Shown: positions 53,340 through 62,193 of the stretch, piece after piece | How positions within the stretch are numbered: the first letter of the stretch is position 1 | How the letters are laid out: the number at the start of each line of letters is the position of its first letter | Assembly: GCA_003990705.1 (NCBI GenBank) | Contig: AP018318.1 | Coordinates: forward strand, 3,785,501 to 3,849,500 | Source of the DNA: Nostoc sp. HK-01 | Lineage (GTDB): Bacteria > Cyanobacteriota > Cyanobacteriia > Cyanobacteriales > Nostocaceae | DNA: 64,000 nucleotides | Direction of reading: 5' to 3' | The notes under the pieces: model-generated | What the model saw: the letters and a program-made list of their open reading frames with translations, nothing else | Database searches by the model: none | What the model was told of the DNA's origin: nothing | Translations under genes and position numbers: made by a program

Positions 53340-55670
53340 ATGACTAATGACCAAACACAGTGGCTTTTAGCACCAACTGAACAACCACCAGATTGGTTTA
53401 TTGCCGCAGTAAACCCTTACATACCTGCATCAAGTGGATTATATGCTGCACAATTATTGTGGCAAAGAGGTATCAAAGATATTCAACAACTAGCAGCTTT
53501 TGTTAACTATCAAACCTATCAACCTGCTAGTCCTTTTGAATTTGGATCAGAAATGCACCTAGCAATAGAAAGATTACAGCAAGCACGTAATACTAGTGAA
53601 AAAGTTGCTATTTGGGGAGATTTTGATGCTGATGGTATCACTTCCACTGCCGTGTTATGGGATGGTTTAGGACAATTTTTTGAGCAATATACCCACTTAA
53701 CTTACTACATTCCCAATCGCCTCAGAGAATCTCACGGACTGAATAATTCAGGAATTGAGAATTTAGCAAAACAAAATTTTAAATTAATAGTTACTTGTGA
53801 TACGGGTAGCACAAATATTGATGAAATTATTTATGCCAAACAGTTAGGTATAGATGTTATTGTTACTGACCATCACACCTTACCCGCCCAACGTCCACCA
53901 GTTACAGCAATTATTAACCCCCGTTATTTACCAAGCGAACATCCGTTATTTCATCTTTCTGGGGTAGCAGTAGCTTACAAGTTGGTAGAAGCACTTTATC
54001 AAACTCTGCCCAATGTACCGCAAGATGCACTGGAGAATTTATTAGATTTAGTAGCAGTGGGGTTAATTGCCGACTTAGTACAACTCAAGGGAGATTGTCG
54101 GTATTTAGCGCAATTGGGAATCCAATGTTTACAAATAGACTTTAAACAACCACCAATAGCGCGACGCAGGCCAGGTGTAGGGCGATTATTAGAATTGTGC
54201 CAAAAAAGTGGCGATCGCCCCACAGATATTTCCTTTGGTTTGGGGCCGCGCATCAACGCAGTCAGTCGCATTCAAGGTGATGCAAGTTTTTGTGTAGAAT
54301 TATTGACCAGCCGTGATGCCAAACACTGCAATCAATTGGCTGAAGAGACAGAACTTGCCAACACTCGCCGCAAGTCATTACAAAAAGATGTGCAAACCCA
54401 AGTAGCTCAAAAACTCACCCAATTAGATTTATCAACTACCAGCGTCATCGTTCTCGAAGATCCCCAATGGCCAGTCGGCGTGTTAGGTTTAGTCGCCGGA
54501 CAAGTAGCCCAAGAAACAGGCCGTCCCACAATTTTGTTAAGCACAGAAGAGAGTTTGGATAACTCCACTCCTCTAGCCCGTGGTTCAGCCCGTTCCATCA
54601 ATTCTGTTGATTTATATCAACTAGTCAAAGACCAAGCACATTTATTACATCGTTTTGGCGGACATCCCTATGCTGCGGGTTTGAGTCTACCAGTAGAAAA
54701 TATACCTTTATTTACCCAAGCAATTAATCAGCAGTTGCGGCAATCTTTGGGTAGTACAGAATTGATGCCTACAGTTCAAGCAGATTTAAAAGTTACCGTA
54801 GCAGACTTAAGCAAAGAATTATTTTTAGAACTGAAACTGCTAGAACCTTGCGGTATGGGAAACCCAGTCCCAAAACTACTCATCCAAAACTGCTGGTTTG
54901 AAAACGCTTGGCATCGCAATCAGCAAGACTGGCAAGGAAAAAAAGTACAGTACATTAAAACAGATTTTGACATTCGGGATGAATCAACTAAAAATCCTTT
55001 TCCTGGTGTGTGGTGGGGACATTATAAAGATGAATTACCTATAGGTAAATCTGATTGCATAGTCGAGCTAGATTACAACAGTTTCAAAAAACGCTATGAA
55101 ATTAGATTAATCGCCGTCCGCCCCAGTGCTAACTCAGAACTCAATCAACAATATTCAACACAAATTCTCGACTGGCGCAACCAAGAATACTCAGTACTTC
55201 CCACATCCCACTCACCACTCATCCTCGAAGAATGCCCTACTAGCTGGGATGAAGTACGCATTTGGTGGCAACGTTCTCTTTACAATCATCAAAAATTAGC
55301 CCTGGCTTGGTCTAAACCTCACCTACAACCACCCCAAGAAATTTGGCAGACTCTAGTTGGCATAGCTAAATATCTGAGTCGTACACAACAACTAGTTACC
55401 CGCACACAACTACTAGCAAAATTAAGCATAGGCAACCAAAGCTTACTGTTAGGCATCAAAGCTTTAAAATATTGGGGATTTATCGTCACAAGACAAGACC
55501 GTTCTTTACAAATTAGCCAAAATCCCCAAACAATTTCCGCCAACCTAGCGGATGCAGCCGTCACTCAATTTTTAGCCGCAGTCAGCGAAGAACAATTTCA
55601 GCAACAGTATTTTTCTGAAGTACCTTTATCTACTATTGTGGCGATCGTTAATAGACCTTTTCATTTCTAA
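53340..55670 (+). CDS. recJ: Single-strand-specific exonuclease RecJ
   Basis: A 776-aa DHH-family 5'-3' ssDNA exonuclease used in recombination and mismatch repair. Motifs in order: GDFDADGITSTAVL (about 97-110), VTCDTGSTN, TDHHTLPAQRP, and DHHA1-domain FGGHPYAAGLSL near 440. The C-terminal ~200 residues (winged-helix-like) are an extension common in cyanobacterial RecJ. ATG at 53340, 9 bp after the GNAT stop; likely co-transcribed with it and the PD-(D/E)XK gene. Confidence 0.95.
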   Translation: MTNDQTQWLLAPTEQPPDWFIAAVNPYIPASSGLYAAQLLWQRGIKDIQQLAAFVNYQTYQPASPFEFGSEMHLAIERLQQARNTSEKVAIWGDFDADGITSTAVLWDGLGQFFEQYTHLTYYIPNRLRESHGLNNSGIENLAKQNFKLIVTCDTGSTNIDEIIYAKQLGIDVIVTDHHTLPAQRPPVTAIINPRYLPSEHPLFHLSGVAVAYKLVEALYQTLPNVPQDALENLLDLVAVGLIADLVQLKGDCRYLAQLGIQCLQIDFKQPPIARRRPGVGRLLELCQKSGDRPTDISFGLGPRINAVSRIQGDASFCVELLTSRDAKHCNQLAEETELANTRRKSLQKDVQTQVAQKLTQLDLSTTSVIVLEDPQWPVGVLGLVAGQVAQETGRPTILLSTEESLDNSTPLARGSARSINSVDLYQLVKDQAHLLHRFGGHPYAAGLSLPVENIPLFTQAINQQLRQSLGSTELMPTVQADLKVTVADLSKELFLELKLLEPCGMGNPVPKLLIQNCWFENAWHRNQQDWQGKKVQYIKTDFDIRDESTKNPFPGVWWGHYKDELPIGKSDCIVELDYNSFKKRYEIRLIAVRPSANSELNQQYSTQILDWRNQEYSVLPTSHSPLILEECPTSWDEVRIWWQRSLYNHQKLALAWSKPHLQPPQEIWQTLVGIAKYLSRTQQLVTRTQLLAKLSIGNQSLLLGIKALKYWGFIVTRQDRSLQISQNPQTISANLADAAVTQFLAAVSEEQFQQQYFSEVPLSTIVAIVNRPFHF

Positions 55671-56079
55671 ATCATAGATAGTGCTAATTACACCCATAGA
55701 ATTTTTAAATTTTAACGATTCACACTAGCTTATACGCTCATCATACTAATAGTGCATATATCCTTAATAAATAACTTGATGTATAGGAAATTTACCTCAT
55801 ATCTGAGCATTTGCTGAGTTAAATGTAGTTGTTATGGGGAAAAACTTTTGATAGTTTTTAGGGGTCAAGGAGGTGCAACCAATGTCCCCATCTAATTTGT
55901 TAACCTTAACACAACTTTATATATAGTTCTCAAAGCTAGATTTATCCGAGTTTTTTCCTAATCAAAGCTTCACATAAATTTCGGTAAATTTAGCAAGCCG
56001 AGAACCAAAAACTACGAGTTAGAAATAATGTAGCAATCTTGCGTTTATCCAGTTTGAGAAGATAATTTCCCAATTTCCC
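55671..56079. other. Intergenic with a micro-ORF behind a perfect ribosome-binding site
   Basis: 409 bp. Besides the micro-ORF at 55882-55926 it is AT-rich leader, with the promoter of the PEP-CTERM gene expected in its right part. No other signal recognised. Confidence 0.5.
55882..55926 (+). CDS. Possible 14-codon micro-ORF
   Basis: ATG at 55882 to TAG at 55924-55926, peptide MSPSNLLTLTQLYI. A full-length Shine-Dalgarno AAGGAGGTG (55867-55875) sits 6 nt upstream, the best in the window. GGGG (55861-55864) and CCCC (55886-55889) could pair across it. It may be a leader peptide or sensor for the downstream PEP-CTERM gene, or an unrelated small protein. Confidence 0.35.
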   Translation: MSPSNLLTLTQLYI

Positions 56080-56793
56080 ATGACAACAAAACTATTCCAA
56101 ACTCTAGCAGCAGCTACCACATTAGCAGGTATCGTAGCCACCGCAGGCGCAGCAAATGCAGCTTCACTCTCTTACTCTACTCAATACCAATACAAACCTA
56201 CAGATGAAGCAGCATCAGCTGATGGTTACTATAAAACAGATATCGACGATACAATCAGCGTTCAAAAGTTCAACTCAAAACTAGGTACTCTCAAAAGTGT
56301 AACGATAGATTTTCTCGGTAACTTGAAGGGAGATGCGAATTTTAACAACACAGGCAACAAAGCTACTAATGTTCTGGTCAATTTTGCAGGTAATTTGAGA
56401 TTGGAACTACCAGAAGGTGTAGAGCGCTTTAACATCAGCCCAACACAGTCTTATAATTATACCGTCGCTGCCAAATCTAGCAAGCAAGTTAATGGGCTGA
56501 GTGCTACTCTAGCACAAACAAAAACAATCGATAGTACCGACGAATTTTTCCAATATTTTCTTGGCGCAGGAACAGCAGACTTTAAGTTATTTGCAGATGC
56601 AACCTCAAGTGTTAAAGGTTCAGGTAATTTTTCCTATGGCATTAATACATACGCTGCCGCAGGTTTAACTGTCACCTACGAATACGATCCCAAAGCTGTA
56701 CCCGAACCTTCTGCTGCAATTGGTCTTGGTTTAGTAGCAGGAATTGGTTTAATGTCCCAACGCAAAAAAAGCTGGCTCAAAGCGTCTAACTAA
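56080..56793 (+). CDS. PEP-CTERM-sorted secreted protein
   Basis: A 237-aa exported protein of unknown function. A signal peptide (AAATTLAGIVATAGAANAA) is followed by a beta-rich Thr/Ser/Asn body and a C-terminal PEP-CTERM signal: VPEPSAAIG, a hydrophobic helix GLGLVAGIGLM, and basic SQRKKS. The family is sorted by exosortase, probably to the surface or matrix. The exosortase gene is not in this window. The ATG at 56080 is clear. Confidence 0.87.
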   Translation: MTTKLFQTLAAATTLAGIVATAGAANAASLSYSTQYQYKPTDEAASADGYYKTDIDDTISVQKFNSKLGTLKSVTIDFLGNLKGDANFNNTGNKATNVLVNFAGNLRLELPEGVERFNISPTQSYNYTVAAKSSKQVNGLSATLAQTKTIDSTDEFFQYFLGAGTADFKLFADATSSVKGSGNFSYGINTYAAAGLTVTYEYDPKAVPEPSAAIGLGLVAGIGLMSQRKKSWLKASN

Positions 56794-57205
56794 TTGGTTG
56801 AAATGGATGATTTTTCTCACCTGATTTAATCTACTACCAATTAAATACCAAAAAGCACATTTCATAGTTACAAAGGTGTGCATTTGTTAGACTGCTCTTC
56901 ATGCCGATTATTACTGTCAAAATCATATTTGATTTAACTGTGAAAAACCTGGACAATAAGTCTGGGTTTTTTATTTTGGGGTAAGAGTGCAGAATACAGA
57001 AGTCAGAATTAATTAGAGTTTGATCATCAGTACTATGAGAATAGGAAAATCTTGATCTAGGAGACTCCCGATTTATTCATGATTCTGACTTTTGACTCAT
57101 AAATTCTTACATTTTAGTTGACAATTGCAACGCCTAGACTGAATCATCTTGTGCCAATGCCTGCTACCCTCATACTGGAAGTTCACAGGTTAAAAATTTA
57201 CATAT
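56794..57205. other. Intergenic, terminator and HAD-gene promoter
   Basis: 412 bp without genes. Contains the terminator at 56943-56974. The remaining 230 bp include the promoter of the HAD gene, with nothing else recognised. Confidence 0.5.
56943..56974 (+). terminator. PEP-CTERM gene terminator
   Basis: AAAAACC-TGGAC pairs with GTCTGGGTTTTTT across an AATAA loop, followed by ATTTT. Confidence 0.75.
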
Positions 57206-58060
57206 ATGGCATCGCCTGAAAATCAAGCTCTACCTACACAAGATATTAAGTTACTAGTTTTAGATATAGATGGTACGATCGCCGGAAAATCTAATTCCTT
57301 AAGCAAACCTGTCAAACAAGCGATCTCCGCAGCCCAAGCCAAAGGAATTCATGTCGCAATTGCTACTGGACGTATGTATCGTTCCGCTTTACGCTTCCAC
57401 CAAGAAATTGGCTCTAACCTGCCATTAGCAGCTTATCAAGGAGCCTGGATTCAAGACCCAAACAACCAGAAAATACATCGTCATTTGCCTATAGCTAAAG
57501 AACTAGCCCACCAACTACTAGACTATTTTGAACAACCCCAGTGGCGATCGCTTCTTTCTATCCACTTTTACATCAATGATGAACTTTATGTGCGGGAGTT
57601 AACCAGAGAAACCAAAATTTATGCACAACGATCTGGAATTACCCCAATTGCTGTGGGTGATTTGCGCCAAATCTTAATTGAACATGAACCAACAAAAATT
57701 CTAGCTTTGTGCGATGACACAGAAGCGATTGATCGGTTACTGGGAAATTTGCGCCGTCAGTACACACCCGCAGAACTTTACCTAACAACTTCTGTTGCTA
57801 CCTTTTTTGAAGCCACAAATCCTGCTGTCAACAAAGGGGCGGCTGTACGTTATTTTGCTGAAGAACTTCTAGGTTTACAAAGAAACAATGTGATGGCTAT
57901 TGGTGATAACTTTAATGATGTAGAAATGTTGGAATATGCTGGTATTGGTATAGCGATGGGTAATGCACCAAAAAACGTGCAGGCGATCGCCCAGTGGATA
58001 GCTCCTAGTGTAGAAAAAGATGGAGCCGCGATCGCCATCAAAAAATTTCTACTCTCTTAA
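57206..58060 (+). CDS. Cof-type HAD phosphatase
   Basis: A 284-aa Cof/class IIB HAD hydrolase, probably dephosphorylating sugar phosphates or a cofactor intermediate. Motif I VLDIDGTIAG (Asp20 nucleophile region), motif II AIATGRMY, motif III Lys in NKGAAVRYF, and motif IV MAIGDNFNDVEMLEYAG with the metal-binding Asp pair. The C2 cap lies between motifs II and III. Monocistronic. Confidence 0.92.
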   Translation: MASPENQALPTQDIKLLVLDIDGTIAGKSNSLSKPVKQAISAAQAKGIHVAIATGRMYRSALRFHQEIGSNLPLAAYQGAWIQDPNNQKIHRHLPIAKELAHQLLDYFEQPQWRSLLSIHFYINDELYVRELTRETKIYAQRSGITPIAVGDLRQILIEHEPTKILALCDDTEAIDRLLGNLRRQYTPAELYLTTSVATFFEATNPAVNKGAAVRYFAEELLGLQRNNVMAIGDNFNDVEMLEYAGIGIAMGNAPKNVQAIAQWIAPSVEKDGAAIAIKKFLLS

Positions 58061-58098
58061 AGATTGCTATTTAAGCTTTTGTACATCATGAAATCAGA

Positions 58099-58186
58099 AA
58101 GAACACCGACGACTGGCCGTGTTTCGTCTCGGTGTTCTTGCTGGTTCGCTCCTCACACAACTGAAAGTATAGTCGAACTACTTTCA
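58099..58186 (+). ncRNA. Candidate Yfr1-type small RNA
   Basis: A strong 5' hairpin (11-bp stem AAGAACACCGA / TCGGTGTTCTT, 58099-58139), an unpaired stretch containing CTCCTCACAC (58149-58158), and a second hairpin (8-bp stem TGAAAGTA / TACTTTCA, 58162-58186). Yfr1 of cyanobacteria consists of two stem-loops around the ultraconserved ACUCCUCACAC; 10 of 11 bases match here. The expected poly-U terminator is weak, and the 5' stem is longer than in Prochlorococcus. Porin mRNAs are known targets, and the leader of the porin at 38777 has a matching site. Confidence 0.55.
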
Positions 58187-58341
58187 TGGGTCAATAGCTA
58201 CGATAAAAATTGTTATATTTCTTGTCAGAAACACTACTGATTGAATACCACGCTTATTTCTAACAAAATCGCGTAGCTGTTTCTAGAAAATTCAACTTTA
58301 TAACTTCAATAAATTATTTATTCATACCAGTTTTTGTATGT

Positions 58342-58364
58342 GTATCAAGATTTTGGTGAATTGG
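58342..58364 (+). repeat. Dispersed 23-bp repeat
   Basis: GTATCAAGATTTTGGTGAAT followed by TGG; differs from the 327-349 copy at one position. Third copy inverted at 20608-20630. Confidence 0.6.
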
Positions 58365-58407
58365 GATAACTCCTTTGAATTTGTGAGTTTTAGGCAACGA
58401 TAAAAGT

Positions 58408-59286
58408 TCACAGTTCCCACGGAGCAGTAACTCCTAGTTTTTCTACTAGCAAAAATCTCAACAAATGTTGAGTAATGATCACCAAACCTAACCGAGCTTG
58501 AGCTAGTTCAGGTGAATAAATTTTTACATCACCCCAAATGCGGCACTGACACCAGAAGTTTTCTAGCGCTTGACTCAACTTCAAAGCTGCTTTTTGCCAG
58601 TTAATTGCATCACTATTACTCGCACATGCCAAGTTGTCCACTACTTGTACTAACTGAGCAAGTAAATCTTTCTCAGTTGAGAGATTGAGCCAAAGTTGCT
58701 TGTCATGATTCAACCAAGGTATTGGCTGTTGAGGTAATAGCTGCCCAAATGCAGGATGATTATCTGGTAAAGGTTCCCTCAGTTTGATTAATCCCTCTCG
58801 ATGACCTAGCAATATTAATGAACAACAGCGTGCATGGGAGTATTGAACAACAAAAATATTTGCAGGGTTGTGGTCTTTAAATTTTGAGTTTATTTTTTCT
58901 GTTCCCATCTTTCCGTCTTGTCCCAAGCATCCCATCACCAGGTGTTGTAACCAAGTTGCCAAAAAAGGAGGAGTTAATTCTAAATAAATCCAACCGGGTG
59001 GAACAATTTTGACCTGACAAACGTCGCCACTGGTCGCCGATAATTTAGATCTGATACTATCGGCTATATCCATAGCGGTGCAATTATGAGATTTTGATAA
59101 CTGCTGTGCCACTCCTGAGATATACAAAATTTTGCTGTTATCTCTATCTTTATATAGATGATTTTTTTTAAATTCTATGAATTGCTTTTTTTCTACCTGT
59201 GTAATTTCACTTAGTGTATTAAACAACAAGACATATATTAACTGCTTAATTGACGAATAATTGCTGATTATTAACTGACTCTGCAC
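58408..59286 (-). CDS. ArgS-related protein lacking the catalytic core (DALR domain)
   Basis: A 292-aa protein with the two ends of arginyl-tRNA synthetase but no class I core: the N-terminal ArgS additional-domain-like part (about 1-110) and a C-terminal DALR anticodon-binding domain (about 145-290, with VVQYSHARCCSLI and CQCRIWGDVK, ending FLLVEKLGVTAPWEL). HIGH and KMSKS motifs are absent, so it cannot charge tRNA; tRNA binding is possible. The start is a GTG (59286) with no ATG nearby. Conserved stand-alone relatives occur in cyanobacteria. Confidence 0.75.
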   Translation of the reverse strand: MQSQLIISNYSSIKQLIYVLLFNTLSEITQVEKKQFIEFKKNHLYKDRDNSKILYISGVAQQLSKSHNCTAMDIADSIRSKLSATSGDVCQVKIVPPGWIYLELTPPFLATWLQHLVMGCLGQDGKMGTEKINSKFKDHNPANIFVVQYSHARCCSLILLGHREGLIKLREPLPDNHPAFGQLLPQQPIPWLNHDKQLWLNLSTEKDLLAQLVQVVDNLACASNSDAINWQKAALKLSQALENFWCQCRIWGDVKIYSPELAQARLGLVIITQHLLRFLLVEKLGVTAPWEL

Positions 59287-59597
59287 TAAATACGATAAGA
59301 ATATCTTTTGATTATTTCTCTAACAGTGGCTTGTCATCTTTCTTTAGATATAAGTTTTATCTATATAAAGAAAAATGAGAAGAGCATAAAATTTAATAAA
59401 TATTCTATGAATAGTAAGTAAACTTTACTACCATGATTGTACAGTAAGAAGTATAACAAAAGAGTAGGGGCAAAATTGCTTTCTACTCTTTGGATGGCTG
59501 ACGCTGTTAGGCGTTAAGCCTACCCGTCAACACAAAGACACTCCTTGCACCTTGTTTTATAACGTCTTTGTCTTCAGCCGAACGCTCTTTGTTACCT
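59287..59597. other. Divergent intergenic region
   Basis: About 310 bp between the ArgS-like gene and the Crp-type regulator. AT-rich, with a GTACAGTAAGAAGTATAAC stretch near 59437-59455 but no intact GTA-N8-TAC site. Contains both promoters. Confidence 0.4.
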
Positions 59598-60317
59598 ATG
59601 CAATCTCCATCCTCCTTTTCTGAGGCATCACGCCCTTTTTTGACTTGGCAACGTATTCTTGATTGGGCTCAAGAACACTATCGTTGCCGCACCTTTAGCA
59701 AAGATGAGCGCATTCCAGCTAGACCTGGATTGCTGTATTTGGTGCAAAGAGGTGCGATCCGTATGGTAGGTACTGCTCAAGTTAGTGCTACTGCCAGTCA
59801 GCTAACATCTCGACGCATTAACAGAACTCCAGAAGAAGCTTTCTTGGGTTTTGTGGGAGCAGGACAACCATTTGAAATTGTGGCTCAGTCACCATTCACC
59901 CTCCAGGCATACGCGCACGTTGACCAAACTGCGGTGTTATGGATGTACTGGCATGATTTAGACAACTGGCCTCACTTCCGGCGCGAAGTTATGGATGCCT
60001 TTAGGTATCAGCATCAACGTAAATTGTTGTGGCTGAGTGCTTTAGGCCAACGACGCACAATTGATCGACTCTTAGGATTCCTCACATTGTTAATTGAGGA
60101 ATATGGTGAACCGGCAATGAGCGAAACTGATCCCGATGTGATTCGAGGCTATTGTTTGCCTTTCCCTTTAACTCATGCCCAAATTGGTAGCGCGATTGGC
60201 TCTACTCGTGTAACTGTCACCCGCTTAATGGGCAAATTGCGTCAAAGAGGTTTAATCCTCACTCAAGGAGATAATCTCATTTGCTTGCCAGCAGAATCAA
60301 TTAATAGAGCCAGCTAA
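59598..60317 (+). CDS. devH: Crp-family regulator, probable DevH
   Basis: A 239-aa NtcA-like regulator. The N-terminal effector domain (about 25-125) has the RPGLLYLVQRGAIRMVG strand; the C-terminal HTH (about 185-235) has THAQIGSAIGSTRVTVTRLMGKLRQRGLI, whose recognition helix GSTRVTVTRL is identical to that of NtcA. The unusual N-terminal domain matches my recollection of DevH, needed for the heterocyst glycolipid layer in Anabaena. ATG 59598 is used; a TTG at 59568 extends the frame without support. Confidence 0.7.
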   Translation: MQSPSSFSEASRPFLTWQRILDWAQEHYRCRTFSKDERIPARPGLLYLVQRGAIRMVGTAQVSATASQLTSRRINRTPEEAFLGFVGAGQPFEIVAQSPFTLQAYAHVDQTAVLWMYWHDLDNWPHFRREVMDAFRYQHQRKLLWLSALGQRRTIDRLLGFLTLLIEEYGEPAMSETDPDVIRGYCLPFPLTHAQIGSAIGSTRVTVTRLMGKLRQRGLILTQGDNLICLPAESINRAS

Positions 60318-60416
60318 GACGCTTTTAGAGTTCCTGTCACGGCATCTATTAGAACTTAACCCCGATCAGTCATCAGTAAGTTGGCGCAGCAACACCTCCT
60401 TACTGTTGTGTTTGAC

Positions 60417-60445
60417 CAATCTGTTTGACCACCACAAACAGATTG
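60417..60445. repeat. 11-bp perfect stem-loop after devH
   Basis: CAATCTGTTTG / CAAACAGATTG with a 7-nt loop, no T-tract. May be a transcript-end or processing hairpin of devH. Confidence 0.7.
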
Positions 60446-60788
60446 TGCGTAATCGGGTAGTTTCTAGATAAAAAAGCCTCTGTGTGAAGTTTGTTTCTTG
60501 TACAAGATATTCACAAGGCAAAAATAATAGTTCTTGGTAGAGAACTTATTAATTCTCTTGTTTGCCTTTCAACAGCAGGAACTAAATTGAACCATAAAGA
60601 TAATGCTTGTTTAAGGCAAAAGCGTAGTAGATTCCAGTAATAAAGATCAGCCAACTTTATCTAAAGTTTGGGTGGTCTTGAAAAAACTCACAATTAGAGT
60701 CGAAAGTATTGATTACCCAAGACTTTTTCAGTGCAATTGTCTATCTTGTTGTTATCAGTGGTGCAGTGGAAATACAGTTGATTCACAC

Positions 60789-60818
60789 AATTGGAGCCTA
60801 ACCCTAGGCTCCAATTGT
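60789..60818. terminator. 13-bp stem-loop between devH and pstS-like genes
   Basis: CAATTGGAGCCTA and TAGGCTCCAATTG with a four-base ACCC loop, followed by TCAATTTT on the plus strand. The pstS-like gene ends about 150 bp to the right. Confidence 0.7.
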
Positions 60819-60970
60819 CAATTTTGCCTGTACGTAGCAAAGTACTGAACATAAATTTACGCGGTTTGAGAAAAAAGTTGCAAACGGCGTTAAATTTAGT
60901 ATGTTTCAGACTTTTAATGATCAACATAGACCTAATTTATGCTTGGACTGCGATAAATCGCCAATCTTGA

Positions 60971-62005
60971 TTAGCGCAGTCTGACAAATCCGGCTTTAGC
61001 AATTAATTCTTGACCTTGATTTGTGAGCAGCAAATTGGCGTAAGCTTCTCCGGCTTGCTGATCACTTTGTCCATTTTGTTTCACAATGACAAATAAACGT
61101 CTGGTGATGGGATATTCACCAGTTTGAAATGCTTCTGTATTCAGTTGGTTACGCTGTTGCGGGCATTTTTCTAAGGGAATATAAGGTTTTTTGTAAGGTT
61201 CAACAAATTTGTCTGGCTGTCGTCCTAGTGGTAAAGCCTTGATGCTACACTGTCCAACTACTTCTGGTGCTGAGGCATAGTAAATTGCACCAGGGTTTTT
61301 GGCTATTTCTTTTAAGGCATTAGTTGTAGTATCAATAAATTGCACATTGCTACCAAATTTTTCTCCACCTAGAACGTTCTCATCAAAAAACTCGATAGTT
61401 CCGCTGTCTTCTGGACGGCGAGAGTATGGTGTTATTGGTAGCTTTGTTCCGCCTAATTGCTCCCAATTAGTAATTTTACCTGTGTAGATATCTTTTAGCT
61501 GGGCGAGGGTTAATCCAGGCAGATTGAGATTAGGGTGAACAGCGATCGCAATTCCGTCAATTGCTACTGGAACAGCTTTGATTGTAAATCCCAATTGTTT
61601 TGCTTGTTCGTTTTCTTCTGGTTTCAAGGCGCGGGAAGACTGAGAAAATGCTAACTGATTACCTAGTAGCATCTTAATTCCTGTACCAGAACCGGGTGCA
61701 GCTTCTATCGGCTCGGTGTAGCGTAGTTGAAATCTAGGCCAAACAATTTTTACTGCTGAATCTACTTGTTGACGGATGGGGGCCCAAGTAGTACTACCCC
61801 CATAACTAAATAATCCTGTGGGAACATTGGGTACTTGGGAAAAAGTATCAGTACTTGGTGTGTCTACCCGTGTTCTATTAAAATAACCAGCTTTTATACC
61901 ATAGCTGTGAGAAAACCACCACAACAAACCACCCACTAGTCCCAAGGTGATTGCTAGTGTTAGAACCAAAACTTTAGTTTCGTTAGTTCTATGTTGTTGC
62001 GTCAT
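60971..62005 (-). CDS. Membrane-anchored PstS-like phosphate-binding protein
   Basis: A PstS-family substrate-binding protein. Phosphate-binding blocks: SYGGSTTWAPI, APGSGTGIKMLL, FSQSSRALKPEE and YTGKITNWEQLGG. An N-terminal hydrophobic helix (VLVLTLAITLGLVGGLLWW) anchors it; there is no lipobox. ATG at 62005 (344 aa) is chosen over ATG 62047 because a PHO box ends only 5 bp before the latter. Binds phosphate in the periplasm or senses it, probably under SphR control. No pstCAB genes are nearby. Confidence 0.85.
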   Translation of the reverse strand: MTQQHRTNETKVLVLTLAITLGLVGGLLWWFSHSYGIKAGYFNRTRVDTPSTDTFSQVPNVPTGLFSYGGSTTWAPIRQQVDSAVKIVWPRFQLRYTEPIEAAPGSGTGIKMLLGNQLAFSQSSRALKPEENEQAKQLGFTIKAVPVAIDGIAIAVHPNLNLPGLTLAQLKDIYTGKITNWEQLGGTKLPITPYSRRPEDSGTIEFFDENVLGGEKFGSNVQFIDTTTNALKEIAKNPGAIYYASAPEVVGQCSIKALPLGRQPDKFVEPYKKPYIPLEKCPQQRNQLNTEAFQTGEYPITRRLFVIVKQNGQSDQQAGEAYANLLLTNQGQELIAKAGFVRLR

Positions 62006-62051
62006 AGTTGGTTGTATGGTTTTTTTCCCTTGAAAGTAATTTCTCATTTTA

Positions 62052-62081
62052 TGGGTAACTCTAGGTTAAAGTTTCGTTAAA
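62052..62081 (-). promoter_or_regulatory. PHO box upstream of the PstS-like gene
   Basis: Three octamers at exact 11-bp spacing on the minus strand: TTTAACGA (62074-62081), TTTAACCT (62063-62070) and GTTACCCA (62052-62059). They fit the cyanobacterial SphR-binding consensus of tandem PyTTAAPyPyT/A. The sphR/sphS/phoU genes lie in this window. Confidence 0.75.
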
Positions 62082-62193
62082 CTCTAATTCTCTAGGTACA
62101 ATTATTTTGGTACGAAATATGCTACACAGTACCTCGATCTAATTCCTGAAATTACTGGCTGCGGGTGACAAGTAGAAATGTGCTTGGTTTTAT

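Larger units (their letters stand above)
58061..58407. other. Intergenic with structured RNA candidate
   Basis: 347 bp. Holds the Yfr1-like RNA (58099-58186) and one copy (58342-58364) of a 23-bp dispersed repeat. The remainder is AT-rich and unassigned. Confidence 0.6.
60318..60970. other. Intergenic with two strong hairpins
   Basis: 653 bp without supported genes. Contains hairpins at 60417-60445 and 60789-60818. A 77-codon minus frame at 60694-60927 runs through the second hairpin and is not called. Confidence 0.55.

Noticed and set aside
58061-58145. HAD-gene rho-independent terminator as sole explanation of the 58099-58139 hairpin
   Set aside because: No T-tract follows the stem, and the conserved CTCCTCACAC and a second hairpin are left unexplained.
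59598-60317. NtcA
   Set aside because: The recognition helix matches, but the N-terminal domain differs strongly from NtcA; DevH fits better.
60694-60927. 77-codon minus-strand frame
   Set aside because: It reads through the perfect 13-bp hairpin at 60789-60818 and looks like untranslated DNA.
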